A stretch of DNA of 64,000 nt from Hymenobacter busanensis (GCF_008727865.1 NZ_VTWU01000005.1:489761-553760); one strand, 5' to 3'; numbered from the stretch's first letter, positions 36,520-47,044 are shown. A program made the numbers and translations. Notes: generated by a model from the sequence alone, not told the origin.

Positions 36520-38056
36520 TACCCCCGAGCAGCGGCCCACCGGCAACCTGGAGGACTTGTTCCGCCAGAAGTTTGCCGACGCCGAACTAACGCCCCGCGC
36601 CGACGTGTGGGAGCGGCTCGACCACGACCTGCTGGTGCGTCAGAACGAAGGCTACCGCCGTCGGCTGGGTGTGTGGCGCTGGGCTGCCGCGGCGGCCTGC
36701 GCCGTGGCCACGCTCAGCGGCGGGGCCTGGCTCACGCAGCAAGGCCGCTCCACCCGTGCTTCTTCTGAGGTGGCCGCTGTTGCTACGCTACGCGAAACCA
36801 TTGCTCCAAATGCAGCGACGGAGCCGGTCGAGCGCCGCGCCGCGGCCGAGGCTGAAACGACGCAAGGGCTGGCCTCTGCCAGCTCGCAGCCTATGAACTC
36901 GGGCCTCGCCGCCGGTACCGCTGCCGAACAGGGCTTCGCGCAAGCCGGGGCAGAAGCTGCCCAAGCATCAGAGCAGGGCGTGAATCAGCAGCGTGCCCGG
37001 GCAGCTATGTCGGGCCTCGGCAGCAGCCTTGCCGCTTCTGGCAGCCAAGAGCGGGCTATTGCCGGCATGGGCCGCGCCGCCGGCACCTCGTCGGTTGCGG
37101 CTGGGTTCGGCAGCCGTTCCGAGGCCGCCTACTCCGGCGCCGACGCCGTGGCTTCGCTGGCTGGGCTTCGTATGGAGGCCGACCTGCTGAATCCGGTAGC
37201 AGCTTCATTGCGCGGTGGCGCCGGCTTCGGCCGCCCCGATTCGCTCAAGGCCTTCTTGCACCAGGCGCCGCCCATGCTGGCTTTTGCCGAAGCGCCTGGC
37301 CCGCAAGCGGAGGACGACAAGCACGCCCCGGCCGCCCGCAACTGGCGCTGGCGCGGCGGGTACTCGGCCTCGCGCTTTGTGCCCAACTTTGCGGTAAGCA
37401 GCGTGTCCGTTGCCGACGCGGGGTTCCCGGCCGTTACCAATTCGCCGTCGATGAGCCGCCCGGCCAAGTTCATTACCAAGACCGTTCCGGTGCTGGCCGC
37501 TGGCATTGCCCACCGCGGGCAACTGGGCGGCAGCCTGCAGGTGGGCAAGCGGTGGAGCATTGTAACGGGAGGAGAAGTGGCCAGCATTGCCGGCAACACC
37601 ACGGTGGAGGAAAACCCCACCAATCTTTACCCCAACGGCACGCCCATGGTGGCCTATCGGCAGCCGGCGCAACGCGCCGCCCGCTACCATTTTGCTACGG
37701 CCGGCGTGCCGGTACAGGCGCGCTACAGCGGGCAGAAATCGGGGTGGTCGGTGTATGCGGCCGTGGGCGCGGCCGTGAACGTGCTGCTGCGCAACCGCCT
37801 CGAAGCCGATGGGCAGGAAGTGGCTGACGAGGTTTCCTACAACCGCCTGCTGGCCTCGGCCCGCGGCGACATGGGTGTGCAGTTTGCCTCGGCCAAAGCC
37901 CCGTGGAAGTTCATGATTGGCCCCGAAGCCGAGGTAGGCTTGAACACCCTGAATGCCAATGCCAGTGGCACCTGGCTGGAGCGCACCAAACCGTACTCCA
38001 TTGGCCTGGCCGCCAGCGTGGAGTTCGGCGCCCGCAAACCCGACGCGCAGCCGTAG
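36500..38056 (+). CDS. sigma-coupled membrane protein with C-terminal beta-barrel-like domain
   Basis: 518 residues, start inside the sigma-factor gene. The N-terminal cytoplasmic part (about 1-55: LEDLFRQKFADAELTPRADVWERLDHDLL) is a typical Bacteroidota anti-sigma-like segment. One membrane span is at about 60-80 (WRWAAAAACAVATLSGGAWL). A long Ala/Ser/Gln/Gly-rich linker (about 85-260) follows, then an outer-membrane-barrel-like region (about 290-510: GYSASRFVPNFAVSSVSV, GGSLQVGKRWSIVTGGEVASIAGN, YHFATAGVPVQARYSGQKSGWSVYAAVGAAVNVLL, SIGLAASVEFGAR). It probably holds the sigma factor at the inner membrane; how the barrel part is placed is unclear. Confidence 0.8.
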   Translation: MIPSTDNTPEQRPTGNLEDLFRQKFADAELTPRADVWERLDHDLLVRQNEGYRRRLGVWRWAAAAACAVATLSGGAWLTQQGRSTRASSEVAAVATLRETIAPNAATEPVERRAAAEAETTQGLASASSQPMNSGLAAGTAAEQGFAQAGAEAAQASEQGVNQQRARAAMSGLGSSLAASGSQERAIAGMGRAAGTSSVAAGFGSRSEAAYSGADAVASLAGLRMEADLLNPVAASLRGGAGFGRPDSLKAFLHQAPPMLAFAEAPGPQAEDDKHAPAARNWRWRGGYSASRFVPNFAVSSVSVADAGFPAVTNSPSMSRPAKFITKTVPVLAAGIAHRGQLGGSLQVGKRWSIVTGGEVASIAGNTTVEENPTNLYPNGTPMVAYRQPAQRAARYHFATAGVPVQARYSGQKSGWSVYAAVGAAVNVLLRNRLEADGQEVADEVSYNRLLASARGDMGVQFASAKAPWKFMIGPEAEVGLNTLNANASGTWLERTKPYSIGLAASVEFGARKPDAQP

Positions 38057-38097
38057 AAGCGCGTTGCCCGCGCCCGCTGCTGCTGTAGTTCTGTTGC

Positions 38098-38138
38098 AAA
38101 CCCGCCGCCCACACCGGGCGGCGGGTTTTTCTTTTTTT
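38098..38138 (+). terminator. terminator after the sigma operon
   Basis: CCCGCCGCCC (38101-38110) pairs with GGGCGGCGGG (38116-38125) around a 5-base loop, followed by TTTTTCTTTTTTT. A strong intrinsic terminator. Confidence 0.92.
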
Positions 38139-38205
38139 CAGCGGAAACCTCCCGCCTGCAGTCGGAGTTAAGAAGGGTTATCTTTCCCGCTCAATTTCGC
38201 GCCGC

Positions 38206-40245
<2,040 letters not shown>

Positions 40246-40503
40246 AACCGGTCCGGTTTCCCAATGCCCTTAAGTGCCCCGCGCCTAATGCCGACAGCCT
40301 TCCTGATCATCGGAAGGCCGTTGGCACAAGGCGCGGGGCATTTTTGCTTCCCTGAAACCCCACCGCTACTTGTACCAACACACTTTGGCCTCGCCGAAAG
40401 TCCGTTGGTACAAGTCTCGAAACCCTTTGGCATTCCGAAAAGGGTCCCGCGACTTGTCGCGAAGGCAGTTGAGGGGCAATGCATCATCGGCCGATAATGC
40501 ATG
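40246..40503. repeat. chain of palindromes after uvrB
   Basis: Five consecutive hairpins in about 250 bases: (1) 40274-40342, arms TGCCCCGCGCC / GGCGCGGGGCA enclosing a second imperfect stem, then TTTTT; (2) 40369-40414, ACTTGTACCAAC / GTTGGTACAAGT; (3) about 40430-40445, ACCCTTTGG / CCGAAAAGGGT; (4) 40448-40461, CGCGAC-TT-GTCGCG; (5) 40480-40503, a nearly perfect 24-base palindrome ATGCAT...ATGCAT. The first acts as the uvrB terminator; the others have no assigned role. There is no gene here. Confidence 0.75.
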
Positions 40504-40523
40504 AGCCGGGCCAATAGCCGCCG

Positions 40524-40982
40524 CTACGGCGCGGAAAGTGCCGCATCCAGGGCAGCACGAATCTGCGGTTCGTCGGGAAGCTGCACGGCGCAGCCGGGCA
40601 GGCCGGGCTGGGGCGCCACGCCCGTGAGGTTGCGGCCATCGACAAGCACGGTAGGTGAGCTGTAGCCGCGGATGCGCTCGGGCAGGGTGGTGTCGGACGG
40701 GAGAGTATGGCCGTTGAGCTGCACGGTGGCGGGCGTAGGCAGGGCGTCTTCGGGCACCAGCCAGCGGTTTAGTCGCATGCGGTGCTGCACCTCGGGGTGT
40801 TGCTGCTGCCAGCCGGCCACGGTGTGCTGCACCGTGCGGTACACCTGCGCCGAATTGGGGCAGGTAGGGCCGTAAATGAGGTCGACAACGATGGAGGGCG
40901 GGAGGCTGGGCTGACGGGCGTGGCAGCCTAGCACGGCGGCACACAGCACGGGCGCGGCCCACCGGATGGTGCGGGTAAGCAT
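40524..40982 (-). CDS. lipoprotein, thioredoxin-like fold possible
   Basis: 152 residues from the ATG at 40982, giving a lipoprotein signal (RWAAPVLCAAVLGC-HA). The mature part begins IVVDLIYGPTCPNSAQVYRTVQHTVAGW and continues with STVLV-like strand-and-loop segments (SSPTVLVDGRNLTGVAPQPGLPGCAVQLPDEPQIRAALDAAL). The TCPNSAQVY segment after a first strand and the PTVLVDG cis-Pro-like segment resemble thioredoxin-fold proteins, with only one Cys in the active-site position, so redox activity is uncertain. It follows the YetF-like gene on the same strand, 26 bases after its stop. Confidence 0.7.
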   Translation of the reverse strand: MLTRTIRWAAPVLCAAVLGCHARQPSLPPSIVVDLIYGPTCPNSAQVYRTVQHTVAGWQQQHPEVQHRMRLNRWLVPEDALPTPATVQLNGHTLPSDTTLPERIRGYSSPTVLVDGRNLTGVAPQPGLPGCAVQLPDEPQIRAALDAALSAP

Positions 40983-41008
40983 GCCGCAAGTTAACCCCTG
41001 CGAAACGC

Positions 41009-41521
41009 TCAATCAGGGCGCTTTGGCTTCTGCACTACGCTGATGCGGCCGTCGCGCTCCAGCCGGGCCGTTTCTACTTCGCGAACCTCGTCGGTACCGC
41101 CGGCCTCGCGGATGCCCTGGAGCAGGTCGCGCTTGCTGAGGTTGTTGCGGCGCAGGTTGCCGTAGTGGATGCGGCCGTTTTCGACCAGCACATAGGAGCT
41201 GCCCTTGATGATGCGCCCGACGGTTTGGTTGTGAAAAGCCGCCCACGCCAGCAGCCGGTGCAAGAGCACCAGCACCACGCAGGCTACGATGGTGCCGCCC
41301 AACGGCGAAGCCGCCACAACGGCGCGGCTGAGCACGGCCCCGAGAATGATCTGAATGACGACATCGAACGGAGTGCTGTTGCCGAAAGTGCGTTTGCCCG
41401 ACAGGCGCAATAAGGCCAACGCCACGCAAAACACCAGTACGGCCCGCGCTGCCATCTGGCCCGCTTCAATGGTGTCGGAGTCGGCACTCAGGCCCAGCAG
41501 CTGGTCAAAAAAGGCGTTCAT
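41009..41521 (-). CDS. DUF421/YetF-like membrane protein
   Basis: 170 residues. The N-terminal half has three membrane spans (AARAVLVFCVALALLRLSG, FDVVIQIILGAVLSRAVVAASPLGG, TIVACVVLVLLHRLLAWAAF). The C-terminal half is the YetF domain (RIIKGSSYVLVENGRIHYGNLRRNNLSKRDLLQGIREAGGTDEVREVETARLERDGRISVVQKP). LSGKRTFGNSTPFDVVIQI is the most conserved block. The function of the family is not established. It is close to the pyrophosphatase gene (15-base gap), so they are probably co-transcribed. Confidence 0.92.
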   Translation of the reverse strand: MNAFFDQLLGLSADSDTIEAGQMAARAVLVFCVALALLRLSGKRTFGNSTPFDVVIQIILGAVLSRAVVAASPLGGTIVACVVLVLLHRLLAWAAFHNQTVGRIIKGSSYVLVENGRIHYGNLRRNNLSKRDLLQGIREAGGTDEVREVETARLERDGRISVVQKPKRPD

Positions 41522-41536
41522 AACGGGTATGAATGG

Positions 41537-42067
41537 CTAGCTCACAGCCGCCTGGGCCTTGTGTACCAATTCCTCGGCCCGCTTTTTTCCGCTGCGGCGC
41601 ACCACCCGGAAGGGCTGGCCCTTGGCTTGGTTGTAGGAGTCGAAGAAGTGCTCGATTTCGCGCAGCAGCTGGGGCGGCAGGTCGCCGATGTCGTGCAGGT
41701 GGCGGTGCTCCCGCGACTCGGCGGCTACGGCCAGCAGCCGGTCGTTGCGCTGCGGGTGGCCGTTCTCGGGCTGTTCGGCTTCGAGCACGCCGATGACGCG
41801 GGCTTCGACCACGGTGCCGGGGTAGGTGGGCGCGTCCATCAGCAAGAGCACGTCGAGTGGGTCGCCGTCGTCGGCTAGGGTTGAGGGCACAAAGCCGAAA
41901 TCGTAGGGAAAGGAGCTGCCTTCGGGCAGTACGCCTTTGAGCAGGAACGCGCCCAGCTCGGGGTCGAAGGCCAGCTTGTTGCGGCTGCCTTTGGGCGTTT
42001 CGATGACCACGTGCAGGCGGCGGGAGCCGGCGGCGTAGGCCGGCAGCTGGTGCAAGGCAGGAGGCAT
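41537..42067 (-). CDS. ppa: inorganic pyrophosphatase
   Basis: 176 residues from the ATG at 42067 (MPPALHQLPAYAAGSRRLHVVIETPKGSRNK); the longer frame upstream has no homologous character. Family I soluble pyrophosphatase: ETPKGSRNKLAFD, GSSFPYDFGFVPSTLADDGDPLDVLLLMD with the metal-binding Asp cluster, EARVIGVLEAEQ, and NDRLLAVAA. The substrate-binding and Mg sites are intact. It hydrolyses pyrophosphate in the cytosol. The C-terminus is slightly shorter and more basic (RRSGKKRAEELVHKAQ) than the E. coli enzyme. Confidence 0.93.
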   Translation of the reverse strand: MPPALHQLPAYAAGSRRLHVVIETPKGSRNKLAFDPELGAFLLKGVLPEGSSFPYDFGFVPSTLADDGDPLDVLLLMDAPTYPGTVVEARVIGVLEAEQPENGHPQRNDRLLAVAAESREHRHLHDIGDLPPQLLREIEHFFDSYNQAKGQPFRVVRRSGKKRAEELVHKAQAAVS

Positions 42068-42264
42068 GGCGGGGAAGGAGGGAAGTGGAGTCCTGTATAC
42101 CGCCATGCGCGGCGGTGTGTTACCGCAACGCGGCGCCCGTGCCGGAGCAGGCGGAAATTGGCTGAGGCGTACGGAAAATATGCCGGCGAAACCGCGCCAA
42201 ATGTGCAAGCGCAGCCGCTTCTGGCTTTCTTTGCGGAAGTCCGTTTTACTCACTTCTCTCGTTT

Positions 42265-42663
42265 ATGAAAACTTCTTTTTCCCGGTTCTGCGCCTGCGCG
42301 CTGTTGCTGTTGTTGCCTCTGTTGCCGCACGCGGTACGCGCCCAGGGCAAAGGCTACCTTTACATGCAAATGACCACCATCGAGTCGGTGGTGGCCGGGG
42401 GGCTGGGCCGCTCACGCGTCATGTTCACGCCCGAGTTCAAGGGCACGAAGGAGACGCCGATGGAAAACCTGTTCAGCCTCACCGGCATCAACATGAGCAA
42501 CGTGCGCGCCAACGAAGAAACCATTCTGCGCTACCTCGGCGAAATCACCACCGACGGCTGGGAGCTGTTTCAGGTAACGCCGCTCACGCAAACGCTGCAG
42601 AGCGGCGGCAGCACCAACCAAGGCATTTTCATGACGCGCTACACGTTTCGCAAAGCCAAATAA
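42265..42663 (+). CDS. secreted protein of unknown function, 132 residues
   Basis: Signal peptide (FCACALLLLLPLLPHAVRA-Q) followed by about 105 mature residues. The mature part begins GKGYLYMQMTTIESVVAGGLGRSRVMFTPEF and includes a helix (MSNVRANEETILRYLGEITTDGWELFQVTPLTQ), then SGGSTNQGIFMTRYTFRKAK, a beta-hairpin end resembling small DUF4177-like proteins. No function is known. It is transcribed away from the pyrophosphatase (197-base spacer) and is followed by a terminator. Confidence 0.75.
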   Translation: MKTSFSRFCACALLLLLPLLPHAVRAQGKGYLYMQMTTIESVVAGGLGRSRVMFTPEFKGTKETPMENLFSLTGINMSNVRANEETILRYLGEITTDGWELFQVTPLTQTLQSGGSTNQGIFMTRYTFRKAK

Positions 42664-42711
42664 GCCGGCGAACTGCTGGTAGCAGGCCGGCACAGCGTGG
42701 TAGTTGCTGTT

Positions 42712-42748
42712 AAAGCCGGGGTGGCCTTAGGGCCGCACCGGCTTTTTG
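42712..42748 (+). terminator. terminator after the 132-residue gene
   Basis: AAAGCCGG with a following GTG (42712-42723) pairs with CACCGGCTTT (42736-42745), ending in TTTTT. The loop GCCTTAGGGCCG-like sequence may fold further. Confidence 0.75.
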
Positions 42749-42862
42749 GCGTCGGTGCCTGTGCTGAAAAAGCCGCTGGCCCTACTTCGGTTTGGTGCTT
42801 TATGCTGCGCTGCCGAACTTGGAAGCCGGCCCTATACGCTACCGGCCGTCCTTCTTCGCTAT

Positions 42863-43642
42863 ATGGCTATGACAACTAACCGGGTTCAGATTCTGATTGT
42901 GGAAGACGAAGCCGTGCTGGCCCTCGACCTAAGCGACATGCTGGAGGCCGAAGGCTATACCGTAATCGGCCCGGCCCGCACCGGCCGTCGGGCGCTGGAG
43001 CTGTTTGAGCAGCACCCGGTGGATTTGCTGCTCTGCGACATTCACATTCAGGGCGAGCTGGACGGCATCGAAACGGCCCGGGCGGTGCTGGCGCAGCGGG
43101 CGGTGCCGGTTATCTACCTCACGGCGCTGGGCGACAAGGACACCCTCGACCGCGCCCTGCAAACCACGCCGGCGGCCTACATGACCAAGCCCGCCACACC
43201 CACCGGGCTGCGCGCCGCCATCGAGCTGGCCCTCCACACCTTTGCGCGCCAGCTGCCCGTGCCCGCCGTGCTGCCCGCGGCCGCGCCGGCCGAGCGGGAG
43301 TCCCTGTCGCGCGAGTCGATTCTGCAGCTCGACGACCACGTATTCATCAAGTACAACCACCAGTTTGTGCGCATTCCGCTGTGCGACATTCTGCTGCTGG
43401 AGGCCGATAATACCTACACCACCCTGGTAACGCCCACGCGCAAATACGCCCTGCGGCTTACCCTCACGGCCATGCTGGAGCGGTTGCAGTTCCCGCAACT
43501 GGTGCGGGTGCACCGCTCCCACGCCGTCAATATCCAGCGCGTCGAGTCGTTCAGCGAAACCGAGGCGACCGTGGCGGGGCAACTGGTGCCGCTCGGGCGG
43601 CAATACAAAGAGGCCTTCCTGCAGCACTTTCAGTTTCGGTAA
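42863..43642 (+). CDS. LytTR response regulator 2
   Basis: 259 residues from the ATG at 42863 (a second ATG is six bases later); the longer upstream frame is noise. The receiver domain has IVEDEA, phospho-acceptor Asp59 in LLCDIHIQGELDGIE and YLTALGDKDTLDRALQTTPAAYMTKPATPTG with the switch Thr and Lys. An Ala/Pro linker (about 125-155) precedes the LytTR domain (DHVFIKYNHQFVRIPLCDILLLEADNTYTTLVTPTRKYALRL...LVRVHRSHAVNIQRV). It lies 143 bases before a TPR-histidine kinase on the same strand and is the likely partner. Confidence 0.94.
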   Translation: MAMTTNRVQILIVEDEAVLALDLSDMLEAEGYTVIGPARTGRRALELFEQHPVDLLLCDIHIQGELDGIETARAVLAQRAVPVIYLTALGDKDTLDRALQTTPAAYMTKPATPTGLRAAIELALHTFARQLPVPAVLPAAAPAERESLSRESILQLDDHVFIKYNHQFVRIPLCDILLLEADNTYTTLVTPTRKYALRLTLTAMLERLQFPQLVRVHRSHAVNIQRVESFSETEATVAGQLVPLGRQYKEAFLQHFQFR

Positions 43643-43785
43643 GGCACGGGGTTGACCTACCAAAAAAGAGTGTTCACACCCGGCCTTGCGCCGTTGGCCC
43701 CCACTTCGGCGCAACGCTTGGGCGAGGCTGCTACCTTGGCTCCGTTCTGTTTCCTCCGGCTGGGCGCCGGGCATTTTTTGCGGCC

Positions 43786-45663
43786 ATGCTTCGTGTGCTT
43801 TTGCTTTTGTGCGTTGGGTGCCTGCTGGCGCTGTCGGCTGCCGCCCGGCCAGCGGCCACGCCCGCCGATACGCTGCGCCTGCGGCAGCTGTGTCGGCTCA
43901 CCCAGGAGCAGCTGCTGCGCCACAACGATTCGGCCGTGGCCAGCAGCCGCTACATCGTGCGGGAAGCACGCCGCGCAGGCTATACCTACGGTTTGGCCCA
44001 GGGGTACTTTCTGCTTGGCAACGGCCTGCGCAACCGCAGCGAGTTCGACTCCAGCCTCTACTACGGCCAGAAAGCCCTGACGCTGTTCGACGCCCTGCAC
44101 CTCGACGACGGCCGCTCGGCGGCGTACAATATGATGGCCCAGAACTACAAGCGCATGGGCGACGCGCAGGGCGTGCGGCTGCTCTCGCGCCGCGGCCTGC
44201 GGCTGGCGCGCCTGGCCGAAGCCGCGGCGCTGCGCGGCCCGCACTACGCGCAACTGAGCTGGGCCAACCTCTCGCTGGGCATCATCTACCGCGACCTGGG
44301 TCGTCTCGATTCGGCCCGGCCCTGCTACCTGAAAGCCATGTCCATTGCCCGGCAGCACCCGTTTCGGCCGTCGAGCCTGCCGGTGAGCTACGCCAACTAC
44401 GGGCAACTGCTCATGGACAGTGGCGAAAGCCTGACCGGGGCTATCGGGTACTTCCGGCGGGCCATTCCGCTGTACCACGAGCAGGGCAACCGCAACGGAC
44501 TGGAGCACGCCTACCGCAACCTCAGCTGGGCTTACCGCCAACAAGGCAACCTTCCCCGCGCGCTGGCTACCGCCGATACTGCCTTGGCCCTCGGGCGCGC
44601 CATCGGCGACCCGCACCGCCTCTGCAACTCGCTGGAAGCGGCCTATCTGGCCTACCGCGCCGCCGGCCGCTACCGGCAAGCCGTGGAGCTGCTCGACGAA
44701 TGGAAGGAGCGCGAAAGCGCCTTCATCAACGCCGATGTTGCCAAGGCCGTGGCGACCGTGGAAGCGGCGTATGCCATCGAGAAAAAAGAAGCCCGCATTG
44801 CGCAACTGGCCCGGGAAAACGCCCACCAGGTGCGCCAGTTGTGGCTACTGGGCCTGGGCGCGGGGGCGCTGTCGTTGCTGCTGGGGCTGGCGGCGTGGCA
44901 GTACCGCATCATTCGGCGGAAAAACGCGCTGCTGCGCGCCACCAACCGCACCGTGTCGGACAACAACCTGCGCATTACCGAGCAGGCCGAGCGGCTCACC
45001 ATCCTGATGAAGGAGCTGCACCACCGCGTGAAAAACAACCTGGCCATCGTATCGAGCCTGTTGCGGCTGCAGGCCAAGCGCCTCACCGACGAGGGCGCGG
45101 TGCAGGCGGTGCGCGAAGGGCAGCAGCGCGTGGAGGCCATGGCCCTGGTGCACCAGCGCCTCTACCAAACCGCCGACGTAACCACCGTGGACATGCAGCG
45201 CTACGTGACGGACCTGGTGGAAAGCCTGATGACGGCCTACGGTTACTCGCCCGACGACCTCGACCTGACGCTGACCGTGGAGCATCCGCCGCTGGACGTC
45301 GACCGCGCCGTGCCGCTGGGCTTGATTCTGAACGAGTTGCTCACCAACGCTTTCAAACACGCTTACCGCCATGTGCCGCACCCGGCATTGCGGGTATACC
45401 TGGGGCTGCGGGCTGCCGGGGAGCTGGTGCTGGAGGTGCAGGACAACGGCCCGGGCATCGAAACCGGGCAGTGGCAGCAAACCAGCGGCTCGTTCGGGCG
45501 CCGCCTCATCACGTCCCTTGCCGAGCAGCTCGACGGCCGCATGGAGCTGCGTAACCACGCCGGCGCCTTGTTTCGCTTGGTGGTGCCCGCCGCAGCCCCG
45601 GCAGCTTCGGTTGCGGCCGCCAAGGCGACAAGTGCCGACGCCCTGCGCCCGGCCTTGCCCTGA
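43786..45663 (+). CDS. TPR-containing histidine kinase (HisKA_2 type)
   Basis: 625 residues with a signal sequence (LLLLCVGCLLALSAAARPA). Six or seven TPR-like helices occupy about 40-330 (YGLAQGYFLLGNGLRNRSEFDSSLYYGQKAL, YRNLSWAYRQQGNLPRALATADTAL), then a coiled coil, one membrane span (about 354-372: LWLLGLGAGALSLLLGLAAWQY) and a HisKA_2 domain with the phospho-acceptor His in LHHRVKNNLAIVSSLLRLQAKRL. The HATPase domain carries LILNELLTNAFKHAY and DNGPGIE. The periplasmic TPR sensor part is a common Bacteroidota design. The cognate regulator is probably the upstream LytTR protein. Confidence 0.93.
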   Translation: MLRVLLLLCVGCLLALSAAARPAATPADTLRLRQLCRLTQEQLLRHNDSAVASSRYIVREARRAGYTYGLAQGYFLLGNGLRNRSEFDSSLYYGQKALTLFDALHLDDGRSAAYNMMAQNYKRMGDAQGVRLLSRRGLRLARLAEAAALRGPHYAQLSWANLSLGIIYRDLGRLDSARPCYLKAMSIARQHPFRPSSLPVSYANYGQLLMDSGESLTGAIGYFRRAIPLYHEQGNRNGLEHAYRNLSWAYRQQGNLPRALATADTALALGRAIGDPHRLCNSLEAAYLAYRAAGRYRQAVELLDEWKERESAFINADVAKAVATVEAAYAIEKKEARIAQLARENAHQVRQLWLLGLGAGALSLLLGLAAWQYRIIRRKNALLRATNRTVSDNNLRITEQAERLTILMKELHHRVKNNLAIVSSLLRLQAKRLTDEGAVQAVREGQQRVEAMALVHQRLYQTADVTTVDMQRYVTDLVESLMTAYGYSPDDLDLTLTVEHPPLDVDRAVPLGLILNELLTNAFKHAYRHVPHPALRVYLGLRAAGELVLEVQDNGPGIETGQWQQTSGSFGRRLITSLAEQLDGRMELRNHAGALFRLVVPAAAPAASVAAAKATSADALRPALP

Positions 45664-45730
45664 CGCCGAGCGTTGCAGAGTACCCTTTTTTCGGCGCAAC
45701 GCGGAGTCAAATGGCTTCTTTGCTGAAACC

Positions 45731-45763
45731 AAAAAAGGCAGTCCCTCGGCTGCCCTTTTTAGG
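45731..45763. terminator. bidirectional terminator
   Basis: AAAAAAGGCAG pairs with CTGCCCTTTTT (one mismatch) around TCCCTCGG, between the converging histidine kinase and rhaT. Confidence 0.7.
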
Positions 45764-45786
45764 TTGTGCTGAACTGCTTGGCGGCT

Positions 45787-46824
45787 TTAGGAGCCCAGGT
45801 AGTTGCCGTAGCCCACCACCACCGTCGATAACACGACGGTGAGAATACCGAGGCGAATGGTACGCATGGTGGAGGCATTGGCGCCGCGCCATTCGTGCAG
45901 GTACAGGCCCCAGAGCGAGCTGAAAGCAATGATGAAGGCCATGTGCAGCGTCCAGCCCGAGAAGCGGTAGTCGCCCATTTTACTGTCGCCCATGCCGTAG
46001 AAGAAAAACTGCAGGTACCACGTGAGGCCCGCGGCGGCGCAAAACAGCACGTTGCGCAGCGCGGGCGCCGTGGGGTTGAGGTAGTCGGTGTAGGTCTTGT
46101 TCTTGATGTTGAGGTAGATCGTCCAGATGGCGTTGGTGGTCAGGCCGCCGAGCAGGATAACCACCAGCGTGGCGTTGTTGACAAACAGCGGATCGGCGCC
46201 GTGTTGTGCGGCCAGCTTGGCAATCGGTTCCCCGGCCGTGAGGCCAAACGAGAAGCAGGCACTCATGATGCCCGAAAACACGGCCACCAGCAGGCCTTTG
46301 CGAATGTCGAATTCGCTGATGGACGCCTTTTTCTCTTCCTCCGTCAGGTTCTTTTCCTTCATCATGCCGGCCAGCCCGCAAATGACAATGCCGATGACGC
46401 ACACCGCCAGCCCCGACACGATAACCTGGCCCGAAGCAGACTGAATGAGCGAGGGAAACGTGCCCTGCCAGATGGGCGGCACCAGCGTGCCGAACACCGC
46501 ACACAACCCCAGCGTGAAGGCCATGCCCAACGACAAGCCCAAGTAGCGCATCGACAAGCCAAACGTGAGGCCGCCCACGCCCCAGAGCACACCCCAGATG
46601 TAGGCCCACATCAGCGTTTCCGGCGGCGCTTGGCGGAGCACTTCAAACAGGTGCGGCACGGTGAGGGAGCCCAGCACCAGCGGCGCAATCAGCCACGACA
46701 CGATGCCGCCCACCAGCCAATAGCTTTCCCAGGCCCAGCCTTGCACCTTCTTGTAGGGCAAATAGAAGCTGCCGGACGCAAAGCCGCCCAGCGCATGCAA
46801 AATAACTCCCCAGATTACGGCCAT
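45787..46824 (-). CDS. rhaT: L-rhamnose/proton symporter
   Basis: 345 residues from the ATG at 46824 (MAVIWGVILHALGGFASGSFYLPYKKVQGWAWESYW), the RhaT N-terminus; the 31 codons upstream overlap the operator. Ten membrane spans are visible, with motifs SWLIAPLVLG, MWAYIWGVLWGVGGLTFGLSMRYLGLSLGMAFTLG, SACFSFGLTAGEPI and WYLQFFFYGMGDSKMGDYRFSGWTLHMAF. It imports L-rhamnose with H+ across the inner membrane. It is divergent from rhaD, with a shared regulatory spacer (46825-47044). Confidence 0.95.
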   Translation of the reverse strand: MAVIWGVILHALGGFASGSFYLPYKKVQGWAWESYWLVGGIVSWLIAPLVLGSLTVPHLFEVLRQAPPETLMWAYIWGVLWGVGGLTFGLSMRYLGLSLGMAFTLGLCAVFGTLVPPIWQGTFPSLIQSASGQVIVSGLAVCVIGIVICGLAGMMKEKNLTEEEKKASISEFDIRKGLLVAVFSGIMSACFSFGLTAGEPIAKLAAQHGADPLFVNNATLVVILLGGLTTNAIWTIYLNIKNKTYTDYLNPTAPALRNVLFCAAAGLTWYLQFFFYGMGDSKMGDYRFSGWTLHMAFIIAFSSLWGLYLHEWRGANASTMRTIRLGILTVVLSTVVVGYGNYLGS

Positions 46825-46842
46825 TGGTACGGTGGTTTTAAG

Positions 46843-46887
46843 CAAATCTGTTGGTATTCGGGCGGCAAACTCTCCTGTGCACTCCTG
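46843..46887 (-). promoter_or_regulatory. rhaT promoter and candidate rhamnose operator
   Basis: Read on the minus strand: CAGGAG (46887-46882), TGCA, CAGGAG (46877-46872), then TTTG (46869-46866) and CAGATTTG (46850-46843), a one-mismatch -7 box. The first CAGGAG starts 37 bases before the -7 box, nearly the same distance as in the rhaD and rhaI promoters. Confidence 0.6.
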
Positions 46888-46950
46888 AGCGCGGCTGCCT
46901 TTTCGGGTGCCCGCCAACGCCCTGAACCAGCGGCATTTTTTTCGGGCAAA

Positions 46951-46995
46951 CAGGAGAGTGCAGGAGGTTGGCGCCTGAGGTGGCGGCGTACTTTG
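46951..46995 (+). promoter_or_regulatory. rhaD promoter and candidate rhamnose operator
   Basis: CAGGAG (46951-46956), AGTG, CAGGAG (46961-46966), TTG (46968-46970) and TACTTTG (46989-46995). The repeat begins 38 bases before the -7 box. The rhaD ATG is 49 bases after the -7 box. Confidence 0.62.
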
Positions 46996-47044
46996 TTGGA
47001 AAGCAAACCCCTACCGTTTCCGCGACATCAACCGAAGCGCAATA

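Noticed and set aside
43686..45554. A 622-codon plus-strand frame overlapping the TPR kinase in another register
   Set aside because: The product is Pro/Arg/Ala-rich low complexity; the kinase frame carries recognisable TPR, HisKA_2 and HATPase domains.
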